Source: Cycas panzhihuaensis (lineage: Eukaryota > Cycadophyta). Taken from it: DNA of 64,000 nt. Positions 12,710 to 25,795 of this stretch are shown here, piece by piece (position 1 is the stretch's first letter; every line of letters starts with the position of its first letter). The notes under the pieces were generated by a model that worked only from the letters and a program-made list of their open reading frames with translations, was not told where the DNA came from and made no database searches. The position numbers and the translations under genes are program-made. The stretch is from NCBI GenBank assembly GCA_023213395.1, contig CM041465.1, positions 18,724,001 to 18,788,000 of the forward strand, read 5' to 3'.

Positions 12710-13814
12710 TAATTAGGTGTGTTTGAGGGCGAGTGAAAGGGAGAGAAGGGCAAGAGCTTGAGATACCTTAGTTGCATAATGAAGTAAACTCTGTTATTGT
12801 TTGAGTATGTCATAGATTATTACATGATATTTATGTGATCTATTTAATGAAAATGAGTGTGTTTTATTCATGATATATATTCGAGTTCTATTACATTAAA
12901 TGTATATGACATGATAAAGTTCAGAATTTACTTGTATGAAGTGGTTGTCAATTATGATGGACCATTATACTTAGTTGGTTGGACTAATGATAACATGAGG
13001 TTTATGGCCTATTTGATGCTGGTTCAACATGGGTGCATATCTGAACAAGTCTAATGTGGAATCGAGATAGAGTGTCTGATAAAATTTAAAAGTGTGAATA
13101 GAAAGGTCTAAGATGAGATACCTTAGAATCAATTATGTTTTTATCATGGTATGTACATTTGTCTTATAAGGTTGCATTATAGGTGAGTATCATGATGTAG
13201 ATGGTGAGGTTTGGTATATATTGTATTTGCCTCTCATGTTTTATTATTAGAAGCTATAATTGATAGGTATTTTGTGCCTTGTTGTATCTATTTATAGCAT
13301 ATTCCCCCTCTTGTTGTATTTGGACCAAGTTAAAAGCCTTCTGTTTATTTTCTTTGGTGCATTAGAGTGCACGCATCTTAGACGAAGATTACAATAGTAG
13401 GATTGCAAGAGTTTGAAGCCTATGGGTTGTTTAGCTTATAAACAATGTGATATATAGAGGAATACATTGTGATTAGTCTAGATGTTCATTTGATGAGTTA
13501 TTGATATATCATGTTGAGTTGCATTTGGTTATAGGTTTTATCCTTCATTACTTTACCTTTCTAAGTCGTTATTCAGCAAGTGTGGAGGTTTGTTTGCCTA
13601 ACATTGTGCTTGAGATGAAATCAGGACCTAGTAAACAATTGATGATGAGGAGCTATTAGATGATGAAATATGGATTGCGACCCATGTTTCATTGATGGTT
13701 GAAGACCTGTAGGATGATTGAAGATCATGGATCAACATGTCGATCAAATCTTAAGATAGATACCACATTCCAATAAGTATAGATTCATAATAGAGAACTG
13801 TATTAAAGCAAGAA

Positions 13815-14260
13815 CTTGGTTAGTTTACAAATTGATAAGACTTGTTATGCATGATTTCTAGTAGGAAGAAGGATTAAGGTATGGGGAGACATTTTCACCA
13901 GTCTTTATGTTACTTTTGGTTCATTTGATCTTTACTTTAGCAGCTTTAGATAGTTAGGTATCATATCATATTATATAAATGAGATATCAATGTTCCTTAA
14001 TGGAGACTTAAAGAGGAGATACACATAGCTCAAGTGACTCTACCTCTTGGTTTAGTCAAAGGAATATGGCTAAGTTGTATGGACAGAGTGTCAGGTGTAG
14101 AGAGAGTTGTATGGTTGTAGGTCTATTGGAGCATTTCCAAAGAATTAAGCATATACGAGGCATAACACCATTGCATCTAAGTGAAGATCAAATAATAGAA
14201 GATGCAGGTTGAATATTGCCCAAGTGGAGATCGACTTATGGACGTGTTCACCAAGATCAA
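13815..14260 (+). pseudogene. Copia RT/RNase H relic
   Basis: Broken frames give recognisable pieces of copia reverse transcriptase: YGETFSPVF at about 13,877-13,905, then a damaged but alignable FLNGDLKEEI-like segment near 13,985-14,025. At 14,230-14,260 a fragment resembling the RNase H tail motif (DVFTK) is followed directly by the 3' end of the element. Several stops and frameshifts make the protein non-functional. The catalytic YVDD box could not be found. Confidence 0.65.
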
Positions 14261-14372
14261 ACTAAAGATCACTACATCAACATTCATACATATTAGGTTG
14301 GGTAAGGTTATCCTTAAGAGGGGATTTATTCCCATGATAACCTTATTACGCCACATTTACATTAAGATGGAA

Positions 14373-14683
14373 TGTTAGAATATGTATATATATAAACTAA
14401 TATAAATAGGGATTTATTTATGTGGAGAATATTCTCGAGTGGTCAGCCAACATACGTAAATTATATTGATATTATGGCACTTTAGATCTATAAATATAGA
14501 TCAAAGTCCATTATTTATAATAACATCATTTTGTCAATATGTGATTAATATTATTTTTGCGGGTTTTCACCCATAAGGGTTTCCCGCAGTAATCTAGTGT
14601 CCTATGTGATTTATTTTTGCTTGATATCTACTTGTTGTGAAAGATCTTAACGACCTTGTTTGCTTCATTTATGTTTCCCAATA
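14373..14683 (+). repeat. 3' LTR of copia relic (14.4 kb)
   Basis: Begins TGTTAGAATATG and ends TTTCCCAATA, the partner of the 10,417-10,739 LTR. The terminal CA has become TA. It is followed by the TSD ATATG. Confidence 0.85.
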
Positions 14684-14688
14684 ATATG

Positions 14689-17214
14689 CTTATCCTTAAT
14701 GGACCTTTTTAGAGACCTAAATCTCTCATCTTTCATTTGTTTTAACTTTGATTTTAACTCTTATCTTGTCCTCCAAAATGCTCTAAGCCCTTCTATTTGT
14801 TAAAGTGCCTTAACTATGACAAGGTAAGCTTTGAATTCCTTCATCCTATTAACAAGCTTAAACTATGACTGAAGGCTCCAAAATGTCACCTATTAATGAG
14901 ATGAAACTATGGTAGTCTAAGGCTTTGAAAGGTCACCTATTAATGAGCCTAAAAACCATGACAGTCCATCCTTTATGCCCCAGCAAAAGGACCTTTCCTT
15001 TGAAATTTCAGTTAATGAGAGATAAACTTTGACCATCTAGGTTTTTTAAGTCCCATCTAGTTTGTGGGTATTTGGCATCATTCTTTTTGTTGGGTAAGTA
15101 TAAACCCAATTTATTTGGGTAAACACTTATGTAGTATCTCTTTAGCTTATCATTTTAGAAATGTTAGGGTTTATTTAGTTTGATTTTAGTAACTCTTATA
15201 GACTAGCTATCCATCATTCACATGCCTTATCCTAACTTTTTACTTTTTCATTGAAAATATTTCACCATATCATTATCACCTTTTACTGTTTTGATTCCCT
15301 TCTAAAGTAGGAGCTTCAGGTGCTAAGTGGCTAAATGTTTCATCAAAGCTTAGCCATTAATTGATCCCCATCACCTTTAACAAGTTTCTTATGCTACTCT
15401 TATTTGATATGATTGATAAACGCCTATTTTATGATGTATTAGGCTATGTTTTAATGAAATATGATCATGTTTTCTGTTGGATGATATATGTTAGATGATG
15501 ATGATGTATTATATACTCTCTCACCTACTAATGAGTGATAACGATGGTAATTAGGTCTCTCTTCATGATCATTGTAACTCATTTTTCCTTTAAAATATTT
15601 GTTTGCTTCATTCTTTTATCTCGATTTCACTTTTTGTGTTTTTTTTTTGCATTATTTTTGGGCTTGAGCTTATAGTTTTCATCTTTTTGGACTATTTCTC
15701 CATTGATTACGTCTTTTTTGTTTTAATTTTCAATAAAAATATAAATTTTTTAACTTTTTAATTCATAATTTTTACCTCATAATTTGTCACATTTTTGGTG
15801 CTGCCAAAAACCTGACTGATCACATTTTATGAACAAAGTCACATTTTTTGTGGCTCATAAAATGTAACTGGTTACATTTTTTACTATCATATATGTTTTC
15901 TTTTTTCTGTGTACTAGTTTTACATGCTTTCACCTAGATTTAATGGAAACCTACCCAATTCATGCCAAAAACTCTTAGAAACCTTATTGTGTTCTATCAT
16001 TTATAAATTTTTTTATGTGAAAGAGATTAAGTTTTGGAGTAGGATTCTTGAGATTTTGAGAGATTTTTTTGTTGTTGTTTTGAAGAACTACCTTGAAGAA
16101 AAAGTGAAGACTAAGGGAAGAAATTTAAAGCTTTGTTTATTAATTTACTACTGCATAAATTTTAATGGTTGATGCTCTTAAACTATATGTTTCCTCACAA
16201 AATTTTTAACTTTAAACTCTCGTTTGCTTGGTAAGATCTTTTCTATTGTGGTTTATTGTAATTATGCATGTCGTTTTTATAACTATTTGTAATTAGAATT
16301 ATTCCTCTCTTCTTGCTAATATTTGAGATCATTTGTTTACAATTTTCTCTTGGGAAACTTAGATAAAACACCAGACTTTTGTGGGAAGAAAAGGGATAAA
16401 CTATTGTAAAGAATGATAATCTCTTAACTATAGATATAACTACTCTCTTCCATTTTTTGTTTAGTTGTCCAAGTCCCTAAGAGGTCTAGTTTCACCTTTG
16501 CTTGTCTGTGGCTACTATTGAGCTAGTTGTTCATGTCTTTATTCTTTTTTCCTTGTTGGTTTTAAGGGAAAACTTGAATAAGTTTGATTGCATGAAAGAG
16601 AGAAAACCATTCTAAGGTAGAAATTCATCAATAGATTTGAAGTTATAGAAAATTGTTAGTATTATCTTGTTTAACTTCAATCCTTTCATTTCATCTTATT
16701 TTAAAAAAGAAATTTGAATATATGAATGATATATCTTTACTATGATTAGATCACATGAGATTCAAGGATCTTATAGTATCTAAAAGACTCCATTTGTGAT
16801 AGAATCTCTTTATTTTCCTAGTATATTATTTGTTTATGATGGTTATTTAATTATGGTTGATTCCATGTAATTTTTATGGTCTGAATATAATTCATAACAA
16901 CAAAAATATATCTTTGAGATCTCTCACTTTCTTTTGAATTCATTCTCCAAAAGGAAAAATAGCATGTGAATTAAAAAAAAAAACATTATAAAATCATCAC
17001 ATGTTATGCGATATTCTATTAAATTTCGTATATAGGTGCAAGATTATGATAGTTACATTTCACATTTGTTTTTCCTATAAAAAATGTATATTTTACATTT
17101 AGAGAAAATAATTTCTCTTTAATTCTTAGTGTGTTTCTTGTTTCATAAAAAAAATGAAGAAAAAGTAATCACATGTGTAGTTAGTTCTCTTACTTGTTTG
17201 TTGAAAAGGAAGTA
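14689..17214. other. Intergenic sequence with short tandem and inverted repeats
   Basis: No gene is supported. At 14,880-15,050 a unit of roughly 60 bp, marked by TCACCTATTAATGAG, occurs twice with a third degenerate copy. At 15,818-15,880 an inverted repeat (CACATTTTATGA ... TCATAAAATGTAA) surrounds further CACATTTT words. The open frame at 15,924-16,172 has no motif and is not annotated. Confidence 0.5.
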
Positions 17215-17219
17215 GTTAA

Positions 17220-17535
17220 TGTGGGGTTAATGTTCAACACATGACCCTACAATGGAAATACGCAACACATAAGTTTTAATGGTAAGTTAGGTAAGATTGT
17301 TTTACTGTTATGTTATATATTATTTTATATTATTTTGAATTCAGGTTGAGGAGGGCTCCTACCCTTCTCCCAAAATATATACTTTAGGGTTAATACCCCT
17401 ATTATTCATCAACACCACCATATTAAATGGAATATTTGATGTATACTCTTTTATAATCGATTGAATACAATGATTTGTACAACAGATTAATTTACGTTTA
17501 CTTGTTCTATTTTGATCTTCATTTATTTTCTAACA
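17220..17535 (+). repeat. 5' LTR of TR-GAG-1
   Basis: Begins TGTGGGGTTAATGTTCA and ends TTTTCTAACA. It is followed by TTTGGTATTAAAGA (17,536-17,549), a decayed version of the TTGGTATCAGAGC primer-binding site. Confidence 0.8.
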
Positions 17536-17549
17536 TTTGGTATTAAAGA

Positions 17550-20461
17550 ATATTGATCTTGGCTATATTAGTTTCTAACTCCCTGTATACTCAATGGAAG
17601 TGTAACATGTGATTGCTCATTGGACTCTTGGTAGCTTGATCTGCTCAATAGAAAAATTAGCTTAAATTTTCATCCTCCTTGAGAAGAGATATGACTCATG
17701 GAAGTCACAAGTCTCAAGTTTGTAAGAAATATGATAAACACTATTAGTATATTTGATTTATCATTTAATTTATACTTTTTGTTATAAGTTTATTTATCAT
17801 CTTAAGATCATAAAGTTATTGGAAATTTCTTTTACTTAATTCACCTTTAAGCAGCCATTTGTCTATCACATCTTTGACGTTGACTAAGTGGTTATCCTTT
17901 TTTTTCTTACCAAATAACTTAAGCATGGGCTATTAAGGTTCTTTAAAAACCCTTTACAGAGATCTACCTTGTAGATCCAATCTCGCCCTCTATTCATTGG
18001 TATTCCCTCTGCGGTTATTTCCTACTCATGCTTATAAGATTGATAGAGATATGACTATGATTCCTCTACTTTAAGATTATAATTTAAAAGTAATATCCAT
18101 AATTTGAGTATCCTCTAGTTTTTTGCATCTTCTCTGTACTTATGTCTCAGTTTGCATGAAGAATCGGTGTTTGCTTTACTTGGCATTTGCGTCTCTATCT
18201 CCCTTTACTTAGTGGTGCTCCATCTTGGCATTTGCGTCTATTCCCCATTTGAAACTACTATTCCTATATCTAGTAGATCAACAACTACAACATTTATGCC
18301 TACAATGATATAGCAATACTAATGGCACCACCTACTTCATTGAGAATAAGGAGGTAAAGAGGTCACTCTTTTAATAAATATGAGTAACATACTTATTAAC
18401 GGTTGAAGAGCTTCAAATATTTAATTGCCAAACAAATTTCTATATTGCAGTCTTATATCATTCAATTTGGTGATGTAATCATTTCTTTCCCGTGTTTTTT
18501 TTTTACATATATAAATATATATTTTTGAATATATTTACTTTGATGCAGTGTATGCCCTTCTCTCTATGGAATTTAGATCAATCTTTTAAATCAATTTTGA
18601 TCTAATTCAATCACTTCATCATCTACAAGTTGCCCATTATCATTTAGGCATTGATAAGTATTAGTAAAATTTAATTAAATTTGATAGTGTTTTGGGATCC
18701 AGCATTTGATTTATCAATTAGCCCCCTTCACATTCCCTATTTGGTCACGTTGACCCTTTATGTAACCTCACCTTTTGAGATTAGGGGGTAAAACTCAAAT
18801 AATTATAAGTTATTTTGTATAATTTTTACTTTTTAAAAAATTATTTTCTATATTCTATAATTTTTGAATTCTAGAGTCCCTCTTGAGCTCCCAACCATTA
18901 TTCTTGTGGGCCCCTACGTGACCAAGGGGTAGTCTAGCTAAGGGGATAAAATCCAACCCCAATTCAATTTTTTTGACATAAGGAGTACTACTCACCTTTT
19001 TGATGATATCTTTGTATTGGGGGGTTTGATTCTTGAATCGTTTAATTCGTTGTATTCCTGAACCTAGAGTCACTTTTAGCTTGATTTGAGTATAATTTCA
19101 AGGAGTTTAATCTAGTCAAAGTTGGCCCTTTTATGTACCTTTTAATCTGTTTACCATAAAGAGGTTCTTGTACATTTTCTACAATATCTTGAGATCTAAG
19201 AGTCTATTTTTCAAATGGTTGGATCTATCAGAATTATTTTTTAATCCTCTATGTTTTAAAATAGGTTTCATTACAATTTAATACTATTTTTCAGATATTT
19301 AAAGCCAATAAAGTTGAGGGTCTTATTTTAGTCCTTAGTTGACCTATTTTCTGATATTTTAAACAAAATTTTCACTTGAACTCAATATATTTGTTTAAAT
19401 TAGGGTACTAATTAGTTATTGATAACTTTTGTTTGTTTTTAGAGCTTATAGTTATTTAGCTTTATTTTGGCCTCCTAAGGTGAAGGAGCCCCATTTCAGA
19501 TCAAAACATAAAATTGGTACTCTGTATAGCTATTATTTTATTTTTTAGCATATAAACTTAAATCTAAAGATCTCTTAAAGTATATTTTTTATTTATTTAA
19601 GGTCCTTTTGCCTCCTTAAAGTCTTTTAAGCTATACTTAGATTACATATGATCATTCAAGGAAAATATTTTTCATTAGATTCTCATTGATTAAAGACATA
19701 TTCATTTGAAAATTTATATATTTCAAGCTTCTTGATTTACTAGTAAAAGGCATATTTCAATTACTTTAAAGCCATTGCATTTGAAAGTTGAAAGGTGCAT
19801 AATAGTGCATAGCTATAAACTTATTCTTTTAAACTTTTAAGAATTTCAAGGTACATTCCATTAAGCATTTTATTTTTCAGATTTATATTTTCATTATCTT
19901 TGGAAAAGAGCATAGTTTAATTAGTGCTTTTCATTTTAAAAGGATATTTGCCTTGCATTCTTTAAGGAATATATTAACTATTTTGATCAAGAAAACATTT
20001 GAACATTGAAACAAATTGAAGTTTCATTTCTTTGAGTTCTTCTTTTAGCTCCTTATTATTCAATCAAGTTTTGAAAAAGAAGTGCATTTAGTTTACTTTA
20101 CATATTCTTTAACAAGGAGCATTCGTCATCCTTAATTCAAAAGGATATTTAATTGCATATTTGTTTCATTCTACTTCATTATTAAGAGGACATATTTTTT
20201 TATCTTATTACTTAGTTATCATTTTATTTCATCTTTAAATAGTAAAATTTATTCAAAAGTATCATTTACTATTTTTCAACCTACAAGAATCAGTCTTACT
20301 TGCTTGATTAAAGAGGAATCTATTTTGAAATCATATTAAAAGTTTTTTATAAAAATTATTACTTATTTTAATTTATTTACTCATTTGAAGATTAGTCCTC
20401 TTATTTGTTTGTTAAAAATCATACTTTTTGATCATGTACTAAAGTCTTTTATACAATGGTA
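17550..20461. other. Non-coding internal region of TR-GAG-1
   Basis: About 2.9 kb between primer-binding site and gag with no readable domain. It is rich in TTTTAAAG/CATTTT-like words. The minus-strand frame at 18,855-19,073 is motif-free. Confidence 0.6.
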
Positions 20462-21180
20462 ATGAATCTAAGTAATATAATTTTTTCTATATTCAACAGA
20501 AATGATTTTCATCCATGGAATAAAATAATGGAAGCATACATTATTACAAATGACCTTTAGAAATATGTAAAAGACGGTTATGAACTAAATATTAAAGAAG
20601 ATATGAAAAAGGATAATAAGACCTTAGCCCTATTATTTTGTACTATAGATGTCAATGTATTTTATAATGTTTGTAAAATGACCACATCTAAATTTGTATG
20701 GGATACTCTATAATCGACTTATGGGGGAGATAGCATGGAATTTAATATTACTAATTATACTGATGATGTTTTTCCTATGAGACAGATGTTAGAGCAGGTG
20801 AATCTTGTTGAAAAGTCTAATGCTGCTTACACTAGTGTAGATTTCAATAAAAGTGATGACTTTAATGTTTCATTTGGTGAGATGCTATGTACCTTAGACT
20901 TAATTAAAGTAAAAGATAAAGATCAAGACAAAGACACCTCTACTCATTCAAATCAAGCTACACCTACTTAGAAGCCATTTGGACCACATAATGTTAAAGA
21001 AACATACATTGCTAAAAGGATGATGAGGTGAGTTGATTACCACTTCATGAATGACAAAAAAACTAAAGGACAAGTATTCAAAGTCTTTCTCAAGTTTAGG
21101 TATCATAAGTTCAAAGAGAAAATGAAGATATACTTGATGACTATTAAGGGGGAGAATGTTGGGTTAATATTCATCACATG
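20462..21180 (+). pseudogene. Copia-type gag (UBN2-like) of TR-GAG-1
   Basis: From an ATG at 20,462 a frame with few stops shows the N-terminal gag layout of plant copia elements: F.PWNKIMEAYI, a DLW-like position where Trp became TAG, then LLFCTIDVNVF and later WDTL followed by TYGGD. An acidic, Lys/Asp-rich middle (20,735-20,971) follows. The C-terminus ends in a basic segment (KVFLKFRYHKFKEK) that runs in frame through the polypurine tract into the 3' LTR. No CCHC zinc knuckle is present. The same blocks recur in TR-GAG-2, which indicates a shared gag rather than chance. The protein would form the particle coat. At least three stops break it. Confidence 0.7.
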
Positions 21181-21486
21181 ACCTACATTAGAAATATGCA
21201 GCACACAAGTTTTAATGGTAATTTAAGTAAGGTTATTTTAATATTATGTTGTACATTATTTTATATTATTTTAAATTTAGGTTGAGGAGGGCTTCCACCC
21301 TCCTCTCAAAATATATACTTTGGGGTTAATACCTCCAATGTTCATCAACACCAACATATCAAATGGAATATTTGATGTATACTCTTTTAAAATGGCTTGG
21401 ATACAATGATTTATTTACATATGATTTATACAATAGATTTATTTACATTTACCTACTTTCCTATGCTCTCTATTCATTTTCTAATT
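21157..21486 (+). repeat. 3' LTR of TR-GAG-1
   Basis: Begins TGTTGGGTTAATATTCA right after the AAGGGGGAGAA polypurine tract and ends near TTTTCTAATT. It carries a roughly 15-bp insertion relative to the 5' copy near 21,415 (repeated ATGATTTA words). Confidence 0.8.
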
Positions 21487-21491
21487 GTTAG

Positions 21492-23999
21492 ATTTTATTA
21501 TTTTATTATTTACTTTTGTGATTATATTTTATTTGGGAAAAAAAAAAAAGACAACCTTTCCATCACTTAACCTTTTTTCCTTCAATTTAGTAAAACTTAA
21601 AAGGTTGAAAGAATAGGATGAAAGGTGTTTTGATGAAGGACATAAGATACATGTTAGTATAATTCTAAATTTAGAACTTCTCCATCTAATTATATAGGCT
21701 AGTGGATTCAACCACCCCCTTTACACCTTAGCCTTTCATTATATTATTCATATTCTAGTTAGATAGCATAAATAAGTGGAGACTCCTTCTTAGGAGTTGG
21801 CAAAGGTGGTCCTTTAGGTTCCCTTAAGATTCTTGTCTCTTGGCTTAGACTTGAAATAAAGGAAACATACCTCTAGTTAAGAGATACCTAGTCTAGGTCC
21901 AATAAAAGCATGCTAGGTAGTGAGATTGATATGGAGGCCATCTAGAGTGAGTATTAGCTTCATGAGTTCTATTGGCATAGAAGTTAATTATTTGTGCTAT
22001 TCTCTTTTTAATTGCCTACTAGTAGAACTTTACAAATTTGCTAGGTGATTGGATGGGTGTGAGGTTTGAGAGGGGTGAGAGACTTAATTAGGTCATAATG
22101 ATCATGGACAACATGCAAGCACAACTCAATTAAATATGCATGATAGGGGAGGGTAACTTCTCATATTACATTATCATATAATGTTGGTTCTTTAATCACT
22201 TCCATGGAGTTGGAGTAAAGGTAGGGCCACAAGTAATTATTAATAGGGGTTCATTGGTTCATATATGGCTATCATAGTTTTAGAGCCTCAAAGTAGCGAA
22301 GTAAGTTATTAGGATCATGTTCATAGAATTATTGGCAATAACAAAGATAGATTAATATATTATTGATCCCTATGCTAAGGTACATTAGAACTTTAACATA
22401 GAGGAGGTAGGACTAGTATAGGAAAGTGGAGGAGGAGATGGTGAGGGGCTAGCATAATCCATAGTAGTGACAACACTTGAGGGAGTACCAAAGGGTGGTA
22501 GAGTTGATTATGGAGGAGGCCCTAAATAAGGAGATGATGAGGAGGGTACTATAAATGTTACATCTCTATCCATCATGTGTTTCCTTTATAACCTTACTTT
22601 AATTTAGATTTCATCATTATCATTACTTTCATGGCTTAGAATATTATTGATTTCATCATTATTTACATGTTGCAAGATGGGGATACACCTCAAACTTCAC
22701 TTGTTATATCTTAGACTTATTACTTACCATGGTATATATAGAGGGATGACCTCCCATTATGGATATAGGTGAGATGGCCATCACATGACCATACATAATA
22801 ACTTATACTCCTATGGTTAATGCCCTCATAATATGGGGGGAAGAGAGGAGCAAGCTATAAGAAGGTATTATATAGAGAGATGTGACCATATCCCAACTAC
22901 AAGATACTATGGTCTAGATGGTGTAACACAGGGGATAGACCCCATATATAACATTAGTACCTATGATTATGACCTTATTATAGGTTGTGTTAAGTGCTAT
23001 GGTTTAGATTATTATATTATAGATGTAACTTACACCCATAACTAATGAGTAGGATAAGGCATTGGCTACTTATAAGAGGCTCATTAAGAGGGTGATGAAG
23101 AGGTCCTATCACTCATAGATAAGGATATAGACTAATATTGAGTAGAGGGAAAAGTAAAGATAAGGAAGAAATGAGGCAAGAGAGGCATAAGAGATAGACC
23201 CCTCAAAGTGACTATGAGTTATAAGACCCACTAATAACTTAGAGACACCTCCATAGGAGCTATGGTTAGTGGGGTAGAGCATCTACATGTTTGTATGATT
23301 ATTTTGCAAGAGGTAAGTTGACTCTATGAGGGTCAATGTATGTTTTCTACTTACTTATTTAATCCTTTTGTACTCCCTTGTGAGAGCACTAGTTTCCTCA
23401 ATTAGTTATATATTATGGCTTATATAATATTTCTACCATTTTATATAAGTTCTTTATATCATGTATGCACATTTTGCTTAGTCATATAGATGGCTTATGA
23501 TGTATATATAATAATAGAAAATAAAATAGCTTATTCCTAGTTTTAAAGATGGAGTAGATATATGTACATACACACATACACACATATATTTCTTATAATT
23601 TTATATATATTATTTTGGAATGATATTCACAGATGATAATTTATACTTAAGATGGACTATAAGTTATAATTTATACTCATAAAGGAGTGTAACCCCCTCT
23701 TGGGGGTTGCTTAAAGGGAAGAGAATTTATGCTCATAATAGAGCATAATGTGCCATAATAGGCTTAGGTGATTATTAAGTTGCAATAGATAGGAATGTTA
23801 TGGTGATTTGACCACTCTAGTTTAGCCTCTCCAATGATCGATTTAGAGTGGATTTTTGGGATATACCTACCAAGGTTGGGTTGCCATATTTTTACCTCAT
23901 TAGTTTCCATGGATTTAGAGGAATTTCTAATTTTAGGTTCTTGGTGGAGGGATCATAGTTTAGGCTAATTTTAGAGTAATAATAATCATGGTCAGATGT
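21492..23999. other. Repeat-derived sequence, probably 3' part of the gypsy relic
   Basis: This stretch lies downstream, in minus orientation, of the gypsy integrase, where the 3' LTR would be expected. I could not match it convincingly to sequence beyond 51 kb. At 22,560-22,340 a minus-strand Ser/Pro-rich stretch (YASPSPSPPPLSYTSP) is readable with few stops and may belong to another TE protein. The frame at 22,833-23,045 has no motif. CA/TA repeats lie near 23,560-23,590. Confidence 0.4.
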
Positions 24000-25085
24000 A
24001 GTATGTCTTGAGAAATTACTTATTAACAAATTTCTTAAACTTGAGATCCTCAACAGTGGCAATTGAATGAGCTTTATTGGTTAGGTCCTCTAGGACCATG
24101 AATGGGCCTACCTATTTAGGAGAAAATTTGGGTAGATAATCATGTAAGTACTTGAGTTTAAGGACCTTATCCTTAGGGAAAAACTCATAGGGTTACAAAT
24201 GTTTATTGTGGGCCTTCTTTAGCTTAGACTTAGAAATGAGATTCTTTTGGTATGTAGTAAGATAAGTTTCATCTAAGGCCTTTAAGTCTAAAAGGTACAC
24301 TTTGTAGTATTAATCTTCATTAGTAAAATATTTCATCAATACCCTTAGAGATGGAATGTCTATTTTTAGTCAAAGGACTACTTCAAACCCATAAATAAGG
24401 GAGAAAGGTGTCCTCCTTATGGTACCTTAAGCATACATTCTATAGGCCCACATGGTGGGGTATAATTAGATGTGCCAGTCCTGTTGGGACTTTGACATTA
24501 TCTTATTTAAGATGGATATCAATATTTTGTTAAATGCCTCAATTTACCTATTTGCCTAAGGGTAATAAGATGAAGAGATCTTATAGGTGATGTGGAATTT
24601 GTCATATAGTTCATCTATCCCCTTATTATGGAATAGGATCCTATTTTTTGTAATTAATACATTTGGGATCCTAAAATGACAAATGATGTTTTAGAAGATG
24701 AATATGGCAATGAACTTTAATATGTTTAAGGGTAAAGGGATTGCCTTAACCCACTTAGTAAAGCACTTGGTTGTAGTCAACATGAATTTATGTTGTGAGG
24801 AAGAGGGGGATGTAATAGCTCTAATTAGGTCTAATCCCTATTATGAAAAGGCTAAGGGTACACAATGGCATGCAAAGCCTCAAAACATTGGTAGATGATG
24901 CCAGAGTCTTTTATACTTCTACACATAAGCATGGGCATTCTTAAATAACATGGGCTAAAAGAAGCCCATTCATAAAATTCTTTAGATCATGGATTGCCCA
25001 CCAAAGTGTCCTCCATAAATGCTATCATAGTAATTATAGAGAATCTAGCATGTCTCCTTGGGATTAATACACTTAAGGAAGACCC
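24000..25085 (-). pseudogene. Gypsy integrase relic
   Basis: Minus-strand frames give the H2C2-region tail (GGHFGGQSM...), then the integrase core: FTKWVKAIPL, IPNVLITKNR (the second catalytic Asp of the usual ITDNG is replaced), HNKGIDELYDKFHI, and a segment ending IEAFNKI that holds the expected catalytic Glu. It continues into TPFSLIYGFEVVL and, near 24,130-24,020, GPFMVLEDLTNKA, typical of the post-core integrase tail. The enzyme would insert element DNA into the genome. Here at least one catalytic residue is lost and stops interrupt it. Confidence 0.8.
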
Positions 25086-25408
25086 CTTTAAATGAGATCT
25101 TATATAATTTATAACAAATAAGGAAATATTAACAAGTTATAACCCTTATATATTGCTTTATTAGGATATGCTTTGTAAGTCAAGTAATGTATGATATTAT
25201 TATACCACTCATCATTAATAGGTCTTCATCCCTTAATCTACCTTGGGGCCCTAATGACCTTATTTGGTAATGAATCATCTATAGGAGTGTTGTTCAGGAT
25301 AGGGAAGAATATGTGAGCTAATTGCTCTACTATGACCATCCCTTTTCTAGATTTTCTATTTCTAATTTAATGGTCACACTCCTACAAAATGGCTTCCTAC
25401 TTCCCTGC

Positions 25409-25795
25409 TTATCTTGTGAGGTCAAATTTTATTAATAGGAAGAAAGGGGGATTAGATTGGATGAAGACCTTTGTGCCATTGCCAAGGAGGTAATGCCTCA
25501 ATTTTTTCATAGAAAACATGAGGGAGAGATATTCTTTATTTATGCCACTAATGAAATAAATAGCATATTGAACCCCTAAATCATCCTCTTGAGTTAACAT
25601 AATTCTAATTAATTTGGTTGTAGATGATGTATATAGAATAAAAGTCTTGTTAGATCATGGAAGAGACAAGATAGGGTTGGATATTAGGCCTAGCTTTAGC
25701 TCTTCAAAGGTAACTTGTGTAGTTGGTGTCCAAATAAAATGAACCTCCTCTTTTAGGAGCTTAGTCAAGGGTTTAGCATTTATAGTAAAGTTAGG
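25409..25795 (-). pseudogene. Gypsy RT-thumb/RNase H relic
   Basis: On the minus strand: KPFTKLLKEEVHFIWT, then FEELKLGLISNPILSLP, FILYTSS, MLTQEDDLGVQYAIYFISG and KLRHYLLGNGTKVFI. This is the order found in plant gypsy elements between RT and integrase. The RNase H first catalytic Asp (normally YTDAS) reads YTSSTT and is missing. The segment lies directly downstream of the RT relic in the same orientation. One TGA/TAG-type stop and no large deletion are seen. Confidence 0.8.

Larger units (their letters stand above)
10412..14688 (+). mobile_element. Decayed Ty1/copia LTR retrotransposon with TSD ATATG
   Basis: Two LTRs (10,417-10,739 and 14,373-14,683) flank about 3.6 kb of internal sequence. 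Perfect 5-bp target-site duplications ATATG (10,412-10,416 and 14,684-14,688) fix the ends exactly. A tRNA-Met primer-binding site follows the left LTR. The internal region keeps only a damaged RT segment and traces of RNase H near its 3' end. No gag, protease or integrase could be read. The long non-coding 5' half (11-13.4 kb) includes an unusual array of hairpins. The left LTR has lost its terminal TG (it begins TATTAG where the right copy begins TGTTAG). Confidence 0.85.
17215..21491 (+). mobile_element. TR-GAG-1: gag-only non-autonomous LTR retrotransposon
   Basis: LTRs of about 320 bp (17,220-17,535 and 21,157-21,486) flank 3.6 kb. A degenerate tRNA-Met primer-binding site follows the 5' LTR, and a polypurine tract AAGGGGGAGA abuts the 3' LTR. 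Flanks read GTTAA (left) and GTTAG (right), a one-mismatch TSD. The only coding sequence is a copia-type gag next to the polypurine tract. No protease, integrase or RT remnant is visible in the other about 2.9 kb. It would depend on enzymes from an autonomous copia element. A related copy lies at 58.9-62.5 kb. Confidence 0.75.

Noticed and set aside
21492-23999. A 3' LTR of the gypsy element matching sequence beyond 51 kb
   Set aside because: By eye no collinear similarity strong enough to define an LTR pair was found. A dot-plot would be needed.
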